Made by a program: the position numbers and the translations under genes
The notes under the pieces: generated by a model
What the model saw: only the letters and a program-made list of their open reading frames with translations
Databases searched by the model: none
What the model was told of the DNA's origin: nothing
Source of the DNA: an uncultured Oscillospiraceae bacterium
GTDB lineage: Bacteria > Bacillota > Clostridia > Oscillospirales > Oscillospiraceae
Assembly: GCA_905234575.1 (NCBI GenBank)
Contig: CAJOIG010000086.1
Coordinates: forward strand, 1-6,810
Reading direction: 5' to 3'
DNA: 6,810 bases
In this document: positions 1 through 6,810 of the stretch, in pieces
How positions within the stretch are numbered: the first letter of the stretch is position 1
Layout of the letters: the number at the start of each line of letters is the position of its first letter

Positions 1-150
1 GCGGACGAGAGCGACAACTCCGTCACCGCCAGCATGAACCTCATCGTGCGGGAGAACGACGATGTCGCCGAGATCGCCATCGAGGGCCTGCTGCACATCG
101 AGAACATCTTCGCGGAGGCGATCGAGGTCCTGGGCGAGTACGCCATCTGA
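1..150 (+). CDS. 3' end of an unrecognised protein (partial)
   Basis: Frame 1 is open from the window edge to a TGA at 148–150 and gives the last 49 residues of a protein whose start lies outside the window. The visible part is acidic. It has a stretch that looks like a beta-strand (ASMNLIVRENDDVAEIAI) followed by a hydrophobic and acidic probable helix ending in EVLGEYAI. I do not recognise the family and assign no function. It is read in the same direction as the small gene at 198, 47 bases downstream, so the two may be co-transcribed and both end at the hairpin at 557–586. The main support is the continuous frame with GC-rich third positions and the plausible downstream gene. The fragment is too short for firmer statements. 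Confidence 0.6.
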   Translation, partial: ADESDNSVTASMNLIVRENDDVAEIAIEGLLHIENIFAEAIEVLGEYAI

Positions 151-197
151 CCGCGGCCCGAGCACCGAGCTGCCACAGCGGAAACGGAGGCGATCGT

Positions 198-542
198 ATG
201 GCATGGCGATCCATCCTGCCGGGCCGGGAGATTTCGGATCCGCGGGAGGACGTGAAAACGGCGGAGCGCTTCGGCGCGTTCCGGGTCTCGGACCGGGCGG
301 TGTATCTCCCCGGCCGGGAGTATCTGCCCATGGCGGCGCTGCGCCGGGTCCGGCTGTATTCCTCGCGGCTGAACACCAGCGGCTGCTGCGGCCTGGGCAT
401 CCCGGTCTGGTATGTCCTGCTGTACCATGACGGGGAAACGCCGGTGAAGCTCCTCGCGGAGACGCGGGAGCAGGCCGAGCGCGTGCTCGACCGCCTGCGG
501 ACCGCCGCGCCCGCGGCAGAGGTCCTGGAGCCGAAAGAATAG
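198..542 (+). CDS. small hypothetical protein, possibly PH-like fold
   Basis: The 114-residue product starts at the ATG at 198, which has a GGAGG (186–190) seven bases upstream; this decides the start. No signal peptide or membrane helix is evident. From about residue 24 to 90 it alternates short hydrophobic stretches with turns (FGAFRVSDRAVYLPG, LRRVRLYSS, IPVWYVLLYHDG, PVKLLAET). It ends in an amphipathic helix (EQAERVLDRLRTA, about 91–103). Several beta-strands capped by a C-terminal helix is the layout of bacterial PH-like domains, but that is only an impression from the strand pattern. A Cys-Cys pair (CCGLG, residues 63–67) stands out, and a single pair is not enough to argue for metal binding. 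It follows the partial gene ending at 150 and is convergent with rpoD. I do not recognise the family, so function is unknown. Confidence 0.72.
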   Translation: MAWRSILPGREISDPREDVKTAERFGAFRVSDRAVYLPGREYLPMAALRRVRLYSSRLNTSGCCGLGIPVWYVLLYHDGETPVKLLAETREQAERVLDRLRTAAPAAEVLEPKE

Positions 543-556
543 CGAACAGAGAATCC

Positions 557-586
557 AAAGGGGCTGCCCGACAAGGCAGCCCCTTT
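557..586. terminator. intrinsic, probably bidirectional terminator
   Basis: A perfect 12-bp stem, AAAGGGGCTGCC (557–568) and GGCAGCCCCTTT (575–586), encloses a six-base loop. The A-run on one side and T-run on the other (CCCCTTTCTTAAT on the + strand) let it work in either direction. The fit is better for the + strand gene ending at 542. It lies 14 bases after that stop and 19 bases beyond the rpoD stop on the other strand, exactly between convergent genes. Confidence 0.88.
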
Positions 587-605
587 CTTAATAAGAATTA
601 CCTAT

Positions 606-2019
<1,414 letters not shown>

Positions 2020-2027
<8 letters not shown>

Positions 2028-3768
2028 CTTTTCCACCGTACCCTTTCTTTCGTTGCATCTTTTCTGCGTAGGCCAGGGCGTCCGTCTCCGCGTCTGCCCG
2101 GTCGTGTTCCTCGCGTATGATCCGTATGTAATCCCGCATCGCTTCGTCCGCCTTGGCGGGGGCGATGCTGTCCTTGTCGAGGTTTTTTGTGAGGATCTCG
2201 ATCTCCTCCGGCGTGAATTGGGCGCTCAGCACCGCGATGGACAGGCTCTCGCCGCGCCTTGCCCGGGCGGTCATCGCGTCGAACATCCGGCCCAGGGGCT
2301 CGGAGGAGAACTCCGCGGCGGTCAGCTCGAGCGCGCCGTACCGCTCCGGGAAGCGGAAAAGGAGCTGCAGGACGCCCTCCTCCGCCATGGCGCTGCGGAC
2401 GTTTTCGAAGCGCAGTTCCCGCGCCCTGGGCTGCACGGCCCGCAGGGGCGCCGTGGCCTCCCGCTCCCGCTGCTTCCGGGCGTCCTTGCCTCGCTTTTTC
2501 CGCAGGCGCTCCACCTCGCCCTCGAAGGCCTCCTTGGAGATGCCCGCCTTTTCCGCGGCCCGCAGGCCGTAGATCTCCCGGTCGATCCCGTTCGGCAGGG
2601 AGGCGATGAGCGCCGCCGCGGCCTTCAAATAGCCCACGCGGCCCTCGTCGGTCGTGAGGTCGAAGTCCTCCGCCACGCGCTGGAGGCGGTACTCGTTCTG
2701 GTTGCCGCTGCGCTCGATGAGCTCCCGGAAGGCGTCGGACCCCTTCTGCTGGATGAACTCGTCCGGGTCCTTGGCTCCGGGAAGCTGCAGCACCCGGACC
2801 CGCAGGTCCAGGGGGTCCAGAAGCTCGATGGCCCGCTGGGCGGCCTTGCGACCCGCGCCGTCGTTGTCGTAGGCGATGATGAGCTCCTTGGTGTAGCGGC
2901 TGAGGAGCCGCGCCTGCTCCGCCGTGAGGGAGGTGCCGAGGCTCGCCACGGCGCTGTCGAAACCGGCCTGATGCAGGCTGACTACGTCTATATTTCCCTC
3001 CGCGAGGAGGATATATCCGCATTTGGAGTTTTTCGCGAGATTGAGGGCGAAAAGACTGCGGGCCTTGCTGTAGACGAGGGTGTCCCGGCTGTTGAGGTAC
3101 TTGGGCTCCCGGTCGTCCAGGATGCGCCCGGAAAAGCCGATGACGCTGCCGCGCACGTCGATGACCGGGAACATGAGCCGGTTGCGGAAGAAGTCATAGG
3201 CGCCGCCGTTTTTTCCGGGCACGGCGAGGCTCGCCTCGATGAGCTCCGCGCGGGAAAAGCCCTTCTGCTGCATGGCGGTGAGGAGCCCGTCCCAGCGGTC
3301 CGGAGCGAAGCCGAGGCCGAAGGGGGTCACCATGCTGCGGATGCCGCGGCGGAGGATGTAGTCCTGGGCGGGCTTCCCGCCGGGACCGAGGAGCTGCTCC
3401 CGGAACCAGAGGGCGGCCTCCCGGTTGAGAGATAACATCCGGCTGCGGCGGCCGCGGTTCTCGTCCCGCCCGTCCTCCGGCACCTCCATGCCGACGCGCT
3501 TTGCAAGCAGCTGCACGGCGTCCGGGAAGGAGAGGTTTTCGATCTCCATGATGAAGTTGATGACGCCGCCGGACTTGCCGCAGCCGAAGCAGTGGTAGAT
3601 CTGCCGCTCGGTGTTCACGGAGAAGGAGGGCGTCTTCTCGCTGTGGAAGGGACAGAGGCCGAACTGGTTCGCGCCGCTGCGCCGGGTCAGGCGCACATAG
3701 CCCGAGACGACGTCCGCGATGTCGTTGCGTTCCGCCAGTTCCTCGAGAAAGGACTCGGGGATGGGCAT
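2020..3768 (-). CDS. dnaG: DNA primase DnaG
   Basis: Replicative primase (582 aa) that lays RNA primers at the fork with the DnaB-type helicase. The N-terminal CHC2-type zinc-binding domain has C39, H42, C60 and C63 in CPFHSEKTPSFSV and YHCFGCGKSGG. The polymerase core follows, with the basic motif EPKYLNS at ~221–227. The TOPRIM fold has EGNIDVVSLHQAG (acidic E257) and AYDNDGAG (D301, D303); the 44-residue spacing from E to the first D is as in other DnaG proteins. The motif reads EGNID where many primases have EGYMD. Residues ~450–582 are the variable helicase-binding C-terminal domain, and length is normal for the family. The ATG at 3768 is fixed by an excellent GGGAGGTGA. It lies 70 bases after dgt and overlaps rpoD by eight bases, so the three are probably one operon. 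Confidence 0.97.
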
Positions 3769-3774
3769 GCTCTG

Positions 3775-3783
3775 TCACCTCCC
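3775..3783 (-). promoter_or_regulatory. ribosome binding site of dnaG
   Basis: On the minus strand the sequence reads GGGAGGTGA, six bases before the ATG at 3768. It is a near-consensus Shine–Dalgarno and supports that start over any upstream alternative. It is much stronger than anything in front of rpoD, which suggests dnaG relies on its own ribosome loading. Confidence 0.85.
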
Positions 3784-3838
3784 TGGATTGCGAGCGCTGC
3801 AAGGCTCGCCATGATACGTGCCGCGGTTCAATCGATGA

Positions 3839-4840
3839 TTATTTCACGCTCCAGCTTTGCGGGATGAACAGCGTCTCGAAGGTCTCGACGGCAAAACCGT
3901 CCGTCATGCCGGAGACGTAGTCCGTGGCGGCGCGCGCGGGGCTCTCCTCCTCCGCGATGCGGCGGAACTCCGCCGGGAGCACCTCGGGATGCGCCGCAAA
4001 ATAGCCAAAGACGGGCCCCAAAAGGTCCTTGACCTTCGATTCCTCGCTCTTGGCGGCGGGGTTGCGGTAGACGGCGTCGAACATGAACTCGTAAAAGACG
4101 TCGTACGCCTCCTTCATGGACGGCGAGAAGCCGACGGCGCCGTTCCCGCTCGCGGCGATGGCGTCCGTCACCATGGCGTTCAGGCGCTGGGAGTTGCGGG
4201 TGCCGATGCGCTCGCGGATGATGGCGGGCACGTCCTCCGGGGCGACGATGCCCGCCCGTTCGGCGTCGTCCAGGTCGTGGTTCAGATAGGCGATGTGGTC
4301 GGCCAGGCGGACGACGTCCGCCTCCAGGGTGTCCCGGGGCTCGCCGGTGGTGTGGTTGAGGATGCCGAGCCGGGTCTCGTGGCAGAGGTTCAGGCCCCGG
4401 CCCTCCTTTTCGAGCTTGTCCACCACGCGGAGGCTCTGCTCGTAGTGGTGGAAGTGACCGGTGATGTCCCGCAGGGCGCGCTCTCCGGCGTGGCCGAAGG
4501 GGGTGTGCCCCACGTCGTGGGCGAGGGAGATCGCCTCCGCCAGGTCCTCGTTCAGCCGCAGGGCCCGGGCGATGGTCCGGGCGACCCGCGCCACCTCCAG
4601 CGTGTGGGTCAGGCGGGTGCGGTAGTGGTCCCCCTCGGGACGCAGGAAGACCTGGGTCTTGTGCCGCAGGCGGCGGAAGGCCTTGGAGTGGGTCACGCGG
4701 TCCACGTCCCGCTGGAAGCAGGTACGCAGCGCGTCCGGCTCCTCCGGCGTGGGCCGGCCCCGGGACCGGGACGACAGCGTCCCGTAAGGACCGAGGATGA
4801 GGGTCTCCTGCTGCTCGCGCATCTCGCGCAGGCTGGACAT
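3839..4840 (-). CDS. dgt: dGTPase-like dNTP triphosphohydrolase (HD domain)
   Basis: Predicted cytosolic deoxynucleotide triphosphohydrolase releasing tripolyphosphate from dNTPs. Numbering is from the ATG at 4840 (333 aa). Family landmarks are HSKAFRRLRHKTQVF (~51–65), THTLEVARVARTIA with metal ligand H79, AHDVGHTPFGHAGE with H108/D109, and ADHIAYLNHD with D181. These make up the H…HD…D set of the HD superfamily. The C-terminal GMTDGFA is also typical. The length suits the shorter dGTPase-like type rather than the ~500-residue enterobacterial Dgt. A GTG at 4849 could extend it by three codons, but that codon lies inside the ribosome binding site, so ATG 4840 is chosen. It is the first gene of the dgt–dnaG–rpoD run, an arrangement known in Clostridia. 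The exact dNTP preference cannot be read from the sequence. Confidence 0.94.
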   Translation of the reverse strand: MSSLREMREQQETLILGPYGTLSSRSRGRPTPEEPDALRTCFQRDVDRVTHSKAFRRLRHKTQVFLRPEGDHYRTRLTHTLEVARVARTIARALRLNEDLAEAISLAHDVGHTPFGHAGERALRDITGHFHHYEQSLRVVDKLEKEGRGLNLCHETRLGILNHTTGEPRDTLEADVVRLADHIAYLNHDLDDAERAGIVAPEDVPAIIRERIGTRNSQRLNAMVTDAIAASGNGAVGFSPSMKEAYDVFYEFMFDAVYRNPAAKSEESKVKDLLGPVFGYFAAHPEVLPAEFRRIAEEESPARAATDYVSGMTDGFAVETFETLFIPQSWSVK

Positions 4841-4845
4841 GCGGA

Positions 4846-4854
4846 CCACCTCCC
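4846..4854 (-). promoter_or_regulatory. ribosome binding site of dgt
   Basis: The minus strand reads GGGAGGTGG here, with the GGAGG core eight bases from the ATG at 4840. This decides the start: the in-frame GTG at 4849 overlaps the same bases and cannot be served by them. The site begins only seven bases after the inverted repeat at 4862–4895. Confidence 0.8.
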
Positions 4855-4861
4855 GGAAAGA

Positions 4862-4895
4862 ATAAAGGTATCGCAGACCCCTGCAATACCTTTAT
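4862..4895 (-). terminator. 15-bp inverted repeat: terminator/attenuator candidate before dgt
   Basis: The arms 4862–4876 and 4881–4895 pair over 15 bases around a four-base loop. The single mismatch (C·A if the + strand is transcribed) becomes a G·U wobble in minus-strand RNA, so the fold is perfect in that direction. On the minus strand the 3' arm runs into TTTATTCTTT, resembling an intrinsic terminator for the phosphatase–GNAT gene that ends 45 bases upstream. Its position immediately before the dgt ribosome binding site also allows a role as an attenuator, 5' UTR hairpin or protein-binding palindrome. A TATAAA (4891–4896, minus strand) lies in one arm, but I see no matching −35. Confidence 0.55.
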
Positions 4896-4916
4896 ACGAC
4901 ACTCGCCGCGGTTTCC

Positions 4917-4940
4917 CTTTATTTTTTGAAAATTTTTTCC
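4917..4940. other. A/T-tract intergenic segment
   Basis: Between the phosphatase–GNAT stop and the inverted repeat is a strikingly AT-rich stretch (TTTATTTTTTGAAAATTTTT and neighbours) in otherwise very GC-rich DNA. Phased A and T runs of this kind are often bent and could favour RNA polymerase binding. I see no confident −35/−10 pair in it on either strand. Confidence 0.4.
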
Positions 4941-6125
4941 TCAGATCTCCTCCGGGCGAAGGATCCTCGGCCGGATGTCCAGCTCCATGAGGCGAAGGGT
5001 CCCGCGGACGCCCCGGGCCGTGCCGACGGCGCGGAAGCCCGCGGCCTCGTAAAAGCCGATGGCGTTCTCGTTCGTCGCCGCGACGTGCAGGCGCAGGGAG
5101 CGCCGCCCCTCCCGGCGAAAGACGGAGACGGCGTGCCCGATGAGCTGGATGCCCAGGCGTCCGCCGCGCTTTTCGGGCTCGATGTAGACGAGGCTCACCC
5201 AGCCCGCGCCGTCCTCCCTGCCGCGGTCCGGGTCCAGCTCGATGACGCCGGCGAGCTCGCCGCCGGTCAGGAGCTTCACGAGACAGCGGGGATCCCGGGC
5301 GGCGTGGGCCTTCGCCGAAGCGAGGTACACCGCGGGATCGAAGCCCTTCCGGTCCCCGTGGCTCGCCTCCCAGGTGTTCCCGTAGCAGCGGACGTAGAGC
5401 TCCGCCTCCCGCTCGGGGTCCAAGGGCTCGAAAACGGAGTACACCTTCGCCGCGGGGGTCCGGCGCAGCTTTTCCCGCCACCAGCGCTGCCGGGCGAAGG
5501 TGCTCAGGCCGCTGCTGTCCAGATGGCTCGCGTCGTTGTACCAGGGCACCGCGAGGACGCCGTCCTCCACCGTGACGAGGGTGAGCGAGGTGTTGTCGCC
5601 GTAGGGGATGGCGTCGATGCCCTCCGAGGGGACGCCCAGGATGCGGCAGACGAGGGCGCGGATGGCGAGTCCGTGGGACACGACGGCCACGCTGCCGTCC
5701 GGGTATCGCGCGCCGAGCTCCCGGGCCATGGCTTCCATCCGGTCCGCCACGGCGCGGTAGGGCTCGCCGCCGGGCACGGACCATTTCTCCGGGTCGTGGG
5801 TGAACCATTCCATCTCCTGCGGCCAGTCCGCGGCGATGTTGCCCCAGGGCCGGTCCTCCCACACGCCGACGTCGATCTCCCGCAGCCGGGGGGAAAGGTT
5901 CATGTCGAGTTCCGGGTGCGCCTTCCGCACGGCGGCGGCGGTGGACTGGGTGCGGTGCAGGTCGCTGGCCCAGAGCGCATCCAGCGGCAGATTCCGGCAG
6001 CGCTCCGCCAGCGCCCGGAGCTGCGTCCGTCCCAGGGGCGTGACGTTCGCGTCGTAGTGGCCCTGGGAGCGGCGGTAAAGATTGCCCTCCGCCTCCGCGT
6101 GCCGGATGAAATAGAGCTTCGTCAT
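4941..6125 (-). CDS. fused histidine phosphatase–GNAT acetyltransferase
   Basis: A 394-residue two-domain protein. Residues ~1–200 are a histidine phosphatase (phosphoglycerate-mutase-like superfamily). It has R8/H9 in FIRHAEAEGN, R58 in SDLHRTQST, E83 in LREIDVGVWED and H151 in VAVVSHGLAIRALV, so the catalytic set is complete. Residues ~230–385 are a GNAT-type acyltransferase with VYIEPEKRGGRLGIQL (acyl-CoA loop, ~313–328) and TNENAIGFYEAAGF (~351–364). The acyl-CoA loop has R323 where the family pattern usually has glycine. Both substrates are unknown. No signal peptide or membrane segment is seen, so it is probably cytosolic. The ATG at 6125 is chosen because the phosphatase fold begins there; the upstream in-frame extension to 6185 crosses promoter-like DNA and resembles no domain. 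The ribosome binding site is weak (AGGA about ten bases upstream). It is divergent from csaB. Confidence 0.9.
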   Translation of the reverse strand: MTKLYFIRHAEAEGNLYRRSQGHYDANVTPLGRTQLRALAERCRNLPLDALWASDLHRTQSTAAAVRKAHPELDMNLSPRLREIDVGVWEDRPWGNIAADWPQEMEWFTHDPEKWSVPGGEPYRAVADRMEAMARELGARYPDGSVAVVSHGLAIRALVCRILGVPSEGIDAIPYGDNTSLTLVTVEDGVLAVPWYNDASHLDSSGLSTFARQRWWREKLRRTPAAKVYSVFEPLDPEREAELYVRCYGNTWEASHGDRKGFDPAVYLASAKAHAARDPRCLVKLLTGGELAGVIELDPDRGREDGAGWVSLVYIEPEKRGGRLGIQLIGHAVSVFRREGRRSLRLHVAATNENAIGFYEAAGFRAVGTARGVRGTLRLMELDIRPRILRPEEI

Positions 6126-6158
6126 GGTTCGTCGGTCCTGTTCTTTTTCAGCGAGATG

Positions 6159-6167
6159 TGATATACT
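6159..6167 (+). promoter_or_regulatory. candidate extended −10 promoter for csaB
   Basis: TGATATACT matches an extended −10 (TGN followed by TATACT at 6162–6167, 5/6 to TATAAT). The −35 position is poor, which is tolerated with an extended −10. Transcription would begin near 6174, about 50 bases before csaB. A 5-bp dyad (GATAT 6160–6164, ATATC 6170–6174) overlaps the element and might bind a regulator. Confidence 0.45.
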
Positions 6168-6183
6168 GAATATCCGACTTAGC

Positions 6184-6212
6184 ATTGTACACCTTTTTTC
6201 GCCCGGTCACAA
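6184..6212 (-). promoter_or_regulatory. candidate sigma-A promoter for the phosphatase–GNAT gene
   Basis: On the minus strand TTGTGA (6207–6212, 4/6 to TTGACA) is followed by exactly 17 bases and then TACAAT (6184–6189, 5/6 to TATAAT). Transcription would start near 6177, leaving a leader of about 50 bases before the ATG at 6125. It points toward the csaB promoter candidate, and the predicted start sites are only a few bases apart. Confidence 0.55.
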
Positions 6213-6217
6213 GAGGA
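6211..6217 (+). promoter_or_regulatory. ribosome binding site of csaB
   Basis: AAGAGGA lies six bases before the ATG at 6224 and fixes that start. It overlaps the −35 of the opposing promoter candidate by two bases. Confidence 0.7.
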
Positions 6218-6223
6218 ACTGCC

Positions 6224-6810
6224 ATGACACAGAGGAAAACCGAGCGCCGCGGCGTCGTCATCTCCGGCGCGTACGGCATGGGGAACGCCGGCGACGAGGC
6301 CGTGCTGGACACGATCCTCGCGGAGCTGCGCCGGATCGACGCCGCCCTGCCGGTCACGGTCCTGGCCCGCCGTCCCGGGGCGGAGGCAAAGCGCCGCGGC
6401 GTCGAGGCCGTGCACCCCTTCCGGCTCCTGCGCGTCTGGCTCGCCCTGCGGAGGTCTTCCCTGCTCCTCAGCGGCGGCGGAACGCTGCTGCAGGACGTCA
6501 CGAGCCGCCGCAGTCTGTGGTATTACCTTCTCATCCTGCGTCTGGCGCGCCGTGCGGGCTGCGCCGTGCAGCTCTACGGCTGCGGGATCGGCCCCCTGCG
6601 GGACGAGCGCTCCCGGGCCCTTACGGCGCGGACGCTGAACGCCGCCGCGGACGTCATCACCGTCCGGGACCGGCAGAGCGAGGCGCTGCTGCGCGAGCTC
6701 GGGGTGACGGAGCCGCGGATCCTCCTGGCCGCCGATCCCGCCCTGGCCCCGTCCGCCGGTCCGGCGGAGCGGGAAAAGGCCGCGGGGATCGTCCTGCGGG
6801 ACTGGGCGGG
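6224..6810 (+). CDS. csaB: polysaccharide pyruvyl transferase CsaB (5' part)
   Basis: The first 195 codons of a frame that runs off the window. The family transfers pyruvate from phosphoenolpyruvate onto a sugar of the secondary cell-wall polymer, making the acidic group that anchors S-layer-homology proteins. Family signatures are ISGAYGMGNAGDEAVL (~13–28), LLSGGGTLLQDVTSRRSLWY (~81–100), LYGCGIGPL (~117–125), DVITVRDRQSEALLRELG (~143–160) and AADPAL (~169–174). The GGGTLLQD-TS-RSLWYYL block is especially typical of the CsaB branch as opposed to general WcaK-type pyruvyl transferases. There is no signal peptide, consistent with a cytosolic enzyme. It is divergent from the phosphatase–GNAT gene. 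Family normal length is roughly 350 residues or more, so about half is missing at the edge; SLH-anchoring partners are not visible here. Confidence 0.9.
   Translation, partial: MTQRKTERRGVVISGAYGMGNAGDEAVLDTILAELRRIDAALPVTVLARRPGAEAKRRGVEAVHPFRLLRVWLALRRSSLLLSGGGTLLQDVTSRRSLWYYLLILRLARRAGCAVQLYGCGIGPLRDERSRALTARTLNAAADVITVRDRQSEALLRELGVTEPRILLAADPALAPSAGPAEREKAAGIVLRDWA

Noticed and set aside
62..430. A 122-codon + strand frame overlapping both the partial gene and the small hypothetical gene.
   Set aside because: Arg/Ser-rich shadow translation. The genes at 1–150 and 198–542 have a better frame context and, for the latter, a clear ribosome binding site.
3790..3809. A 6-bp inverted repeat (GCGAGC, GCTCGC) between dgt and dnaG.
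   Set aside because: Short stem with an eight-base loop and no following T-run; such dyads are common by chance at this GC content, and it does not look like a terminator.
3857..4990. A 377-codon + strand frame antisense to dgt.
   Set aside because: It mirrors the codon pattern of dgt, crosses the hairpin and intergenic region, and has no recognisable motif.
4926..6161. A 411-codon + strand frame antisense to the phosphatase–GNAT gene.
   Set aside because: The opposite strand encodes complete catalytic motifs of two known domains; this frame has none.
6126..6185. A 20-residue N-terminal extension of the phosphatase–GNAT protein starting at 6185.
   Set aside because: It would start inside the predicted −10 and upstream of the predicted transcription start, and the phosphatase fold begins at the Met at 6125.

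Overview
The window is GC-rich, densely packed bacterial chromosome with typical Gram-positive ribosome binding sites (GGGAGGTG-type). The gene set and order dgt–dnaG–rpoD, together with a csaB-type pyruvyl transferase, suggest a high-GC member of the Clostridia, perhaps of the Oscillospiraceae/Ruminococcaceae type. The lineage is inferred from gene content, protein motifs and composition, not from any database comparison.

Layout. Positions 1–150 (+) hold the last 49 codons of an unrecognised acidic protein. After a 47-base spacer, 198–542 (+) encodes a 114-residue conserved-looking hypothetical protein with a possible PH-like fold. A strong 12-bp hairpin (557–586) closes this pair and faces the end of the convergent rpoD. 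Positions 606–4840 (−) carry the macromolecular-synthesis cluster, transcribed dgt, dnaG, rpoD: a dNTP triphosphohydrolase, the replicative primase and the primary sigma factor. The dnaG and rpoD frames overlap by 8 bases. This cluster links nucleotide-pool control, primer synthesis and housekeeping transcription, as is usual in Firmicutes. A near-perfect 15-bp inverted repeat (4862–4895) sits just before the dgt ribosome binding site. Positions 4941–6125 (−) encode a two-domain protein with an N-terminal histidine phosphatase and a C-terminal GNAT acetyltransferase. A compact intergenic region (6126–6223) separates it from the divergent csaB at 6224 (+), which runs off the window end. That region contains two candidate promoters that point at each other.

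Most of the window is ordinary core chromosome. I see no mobile element, RNA gene, CRISPR array or defence-like cassette. Many long open frames lie antisense to the real genes, which is a by-product of high GC content. The points that merit a second look are the fused phosphatase–GNAT protein, the hairpin before dgt, the face-to-face promoters before csaB, and the low-complexity N-terminal extension of RpoD with a recent-looking 30-bp tandem duplication. I found no convincing evidence of a previously undescribed system.
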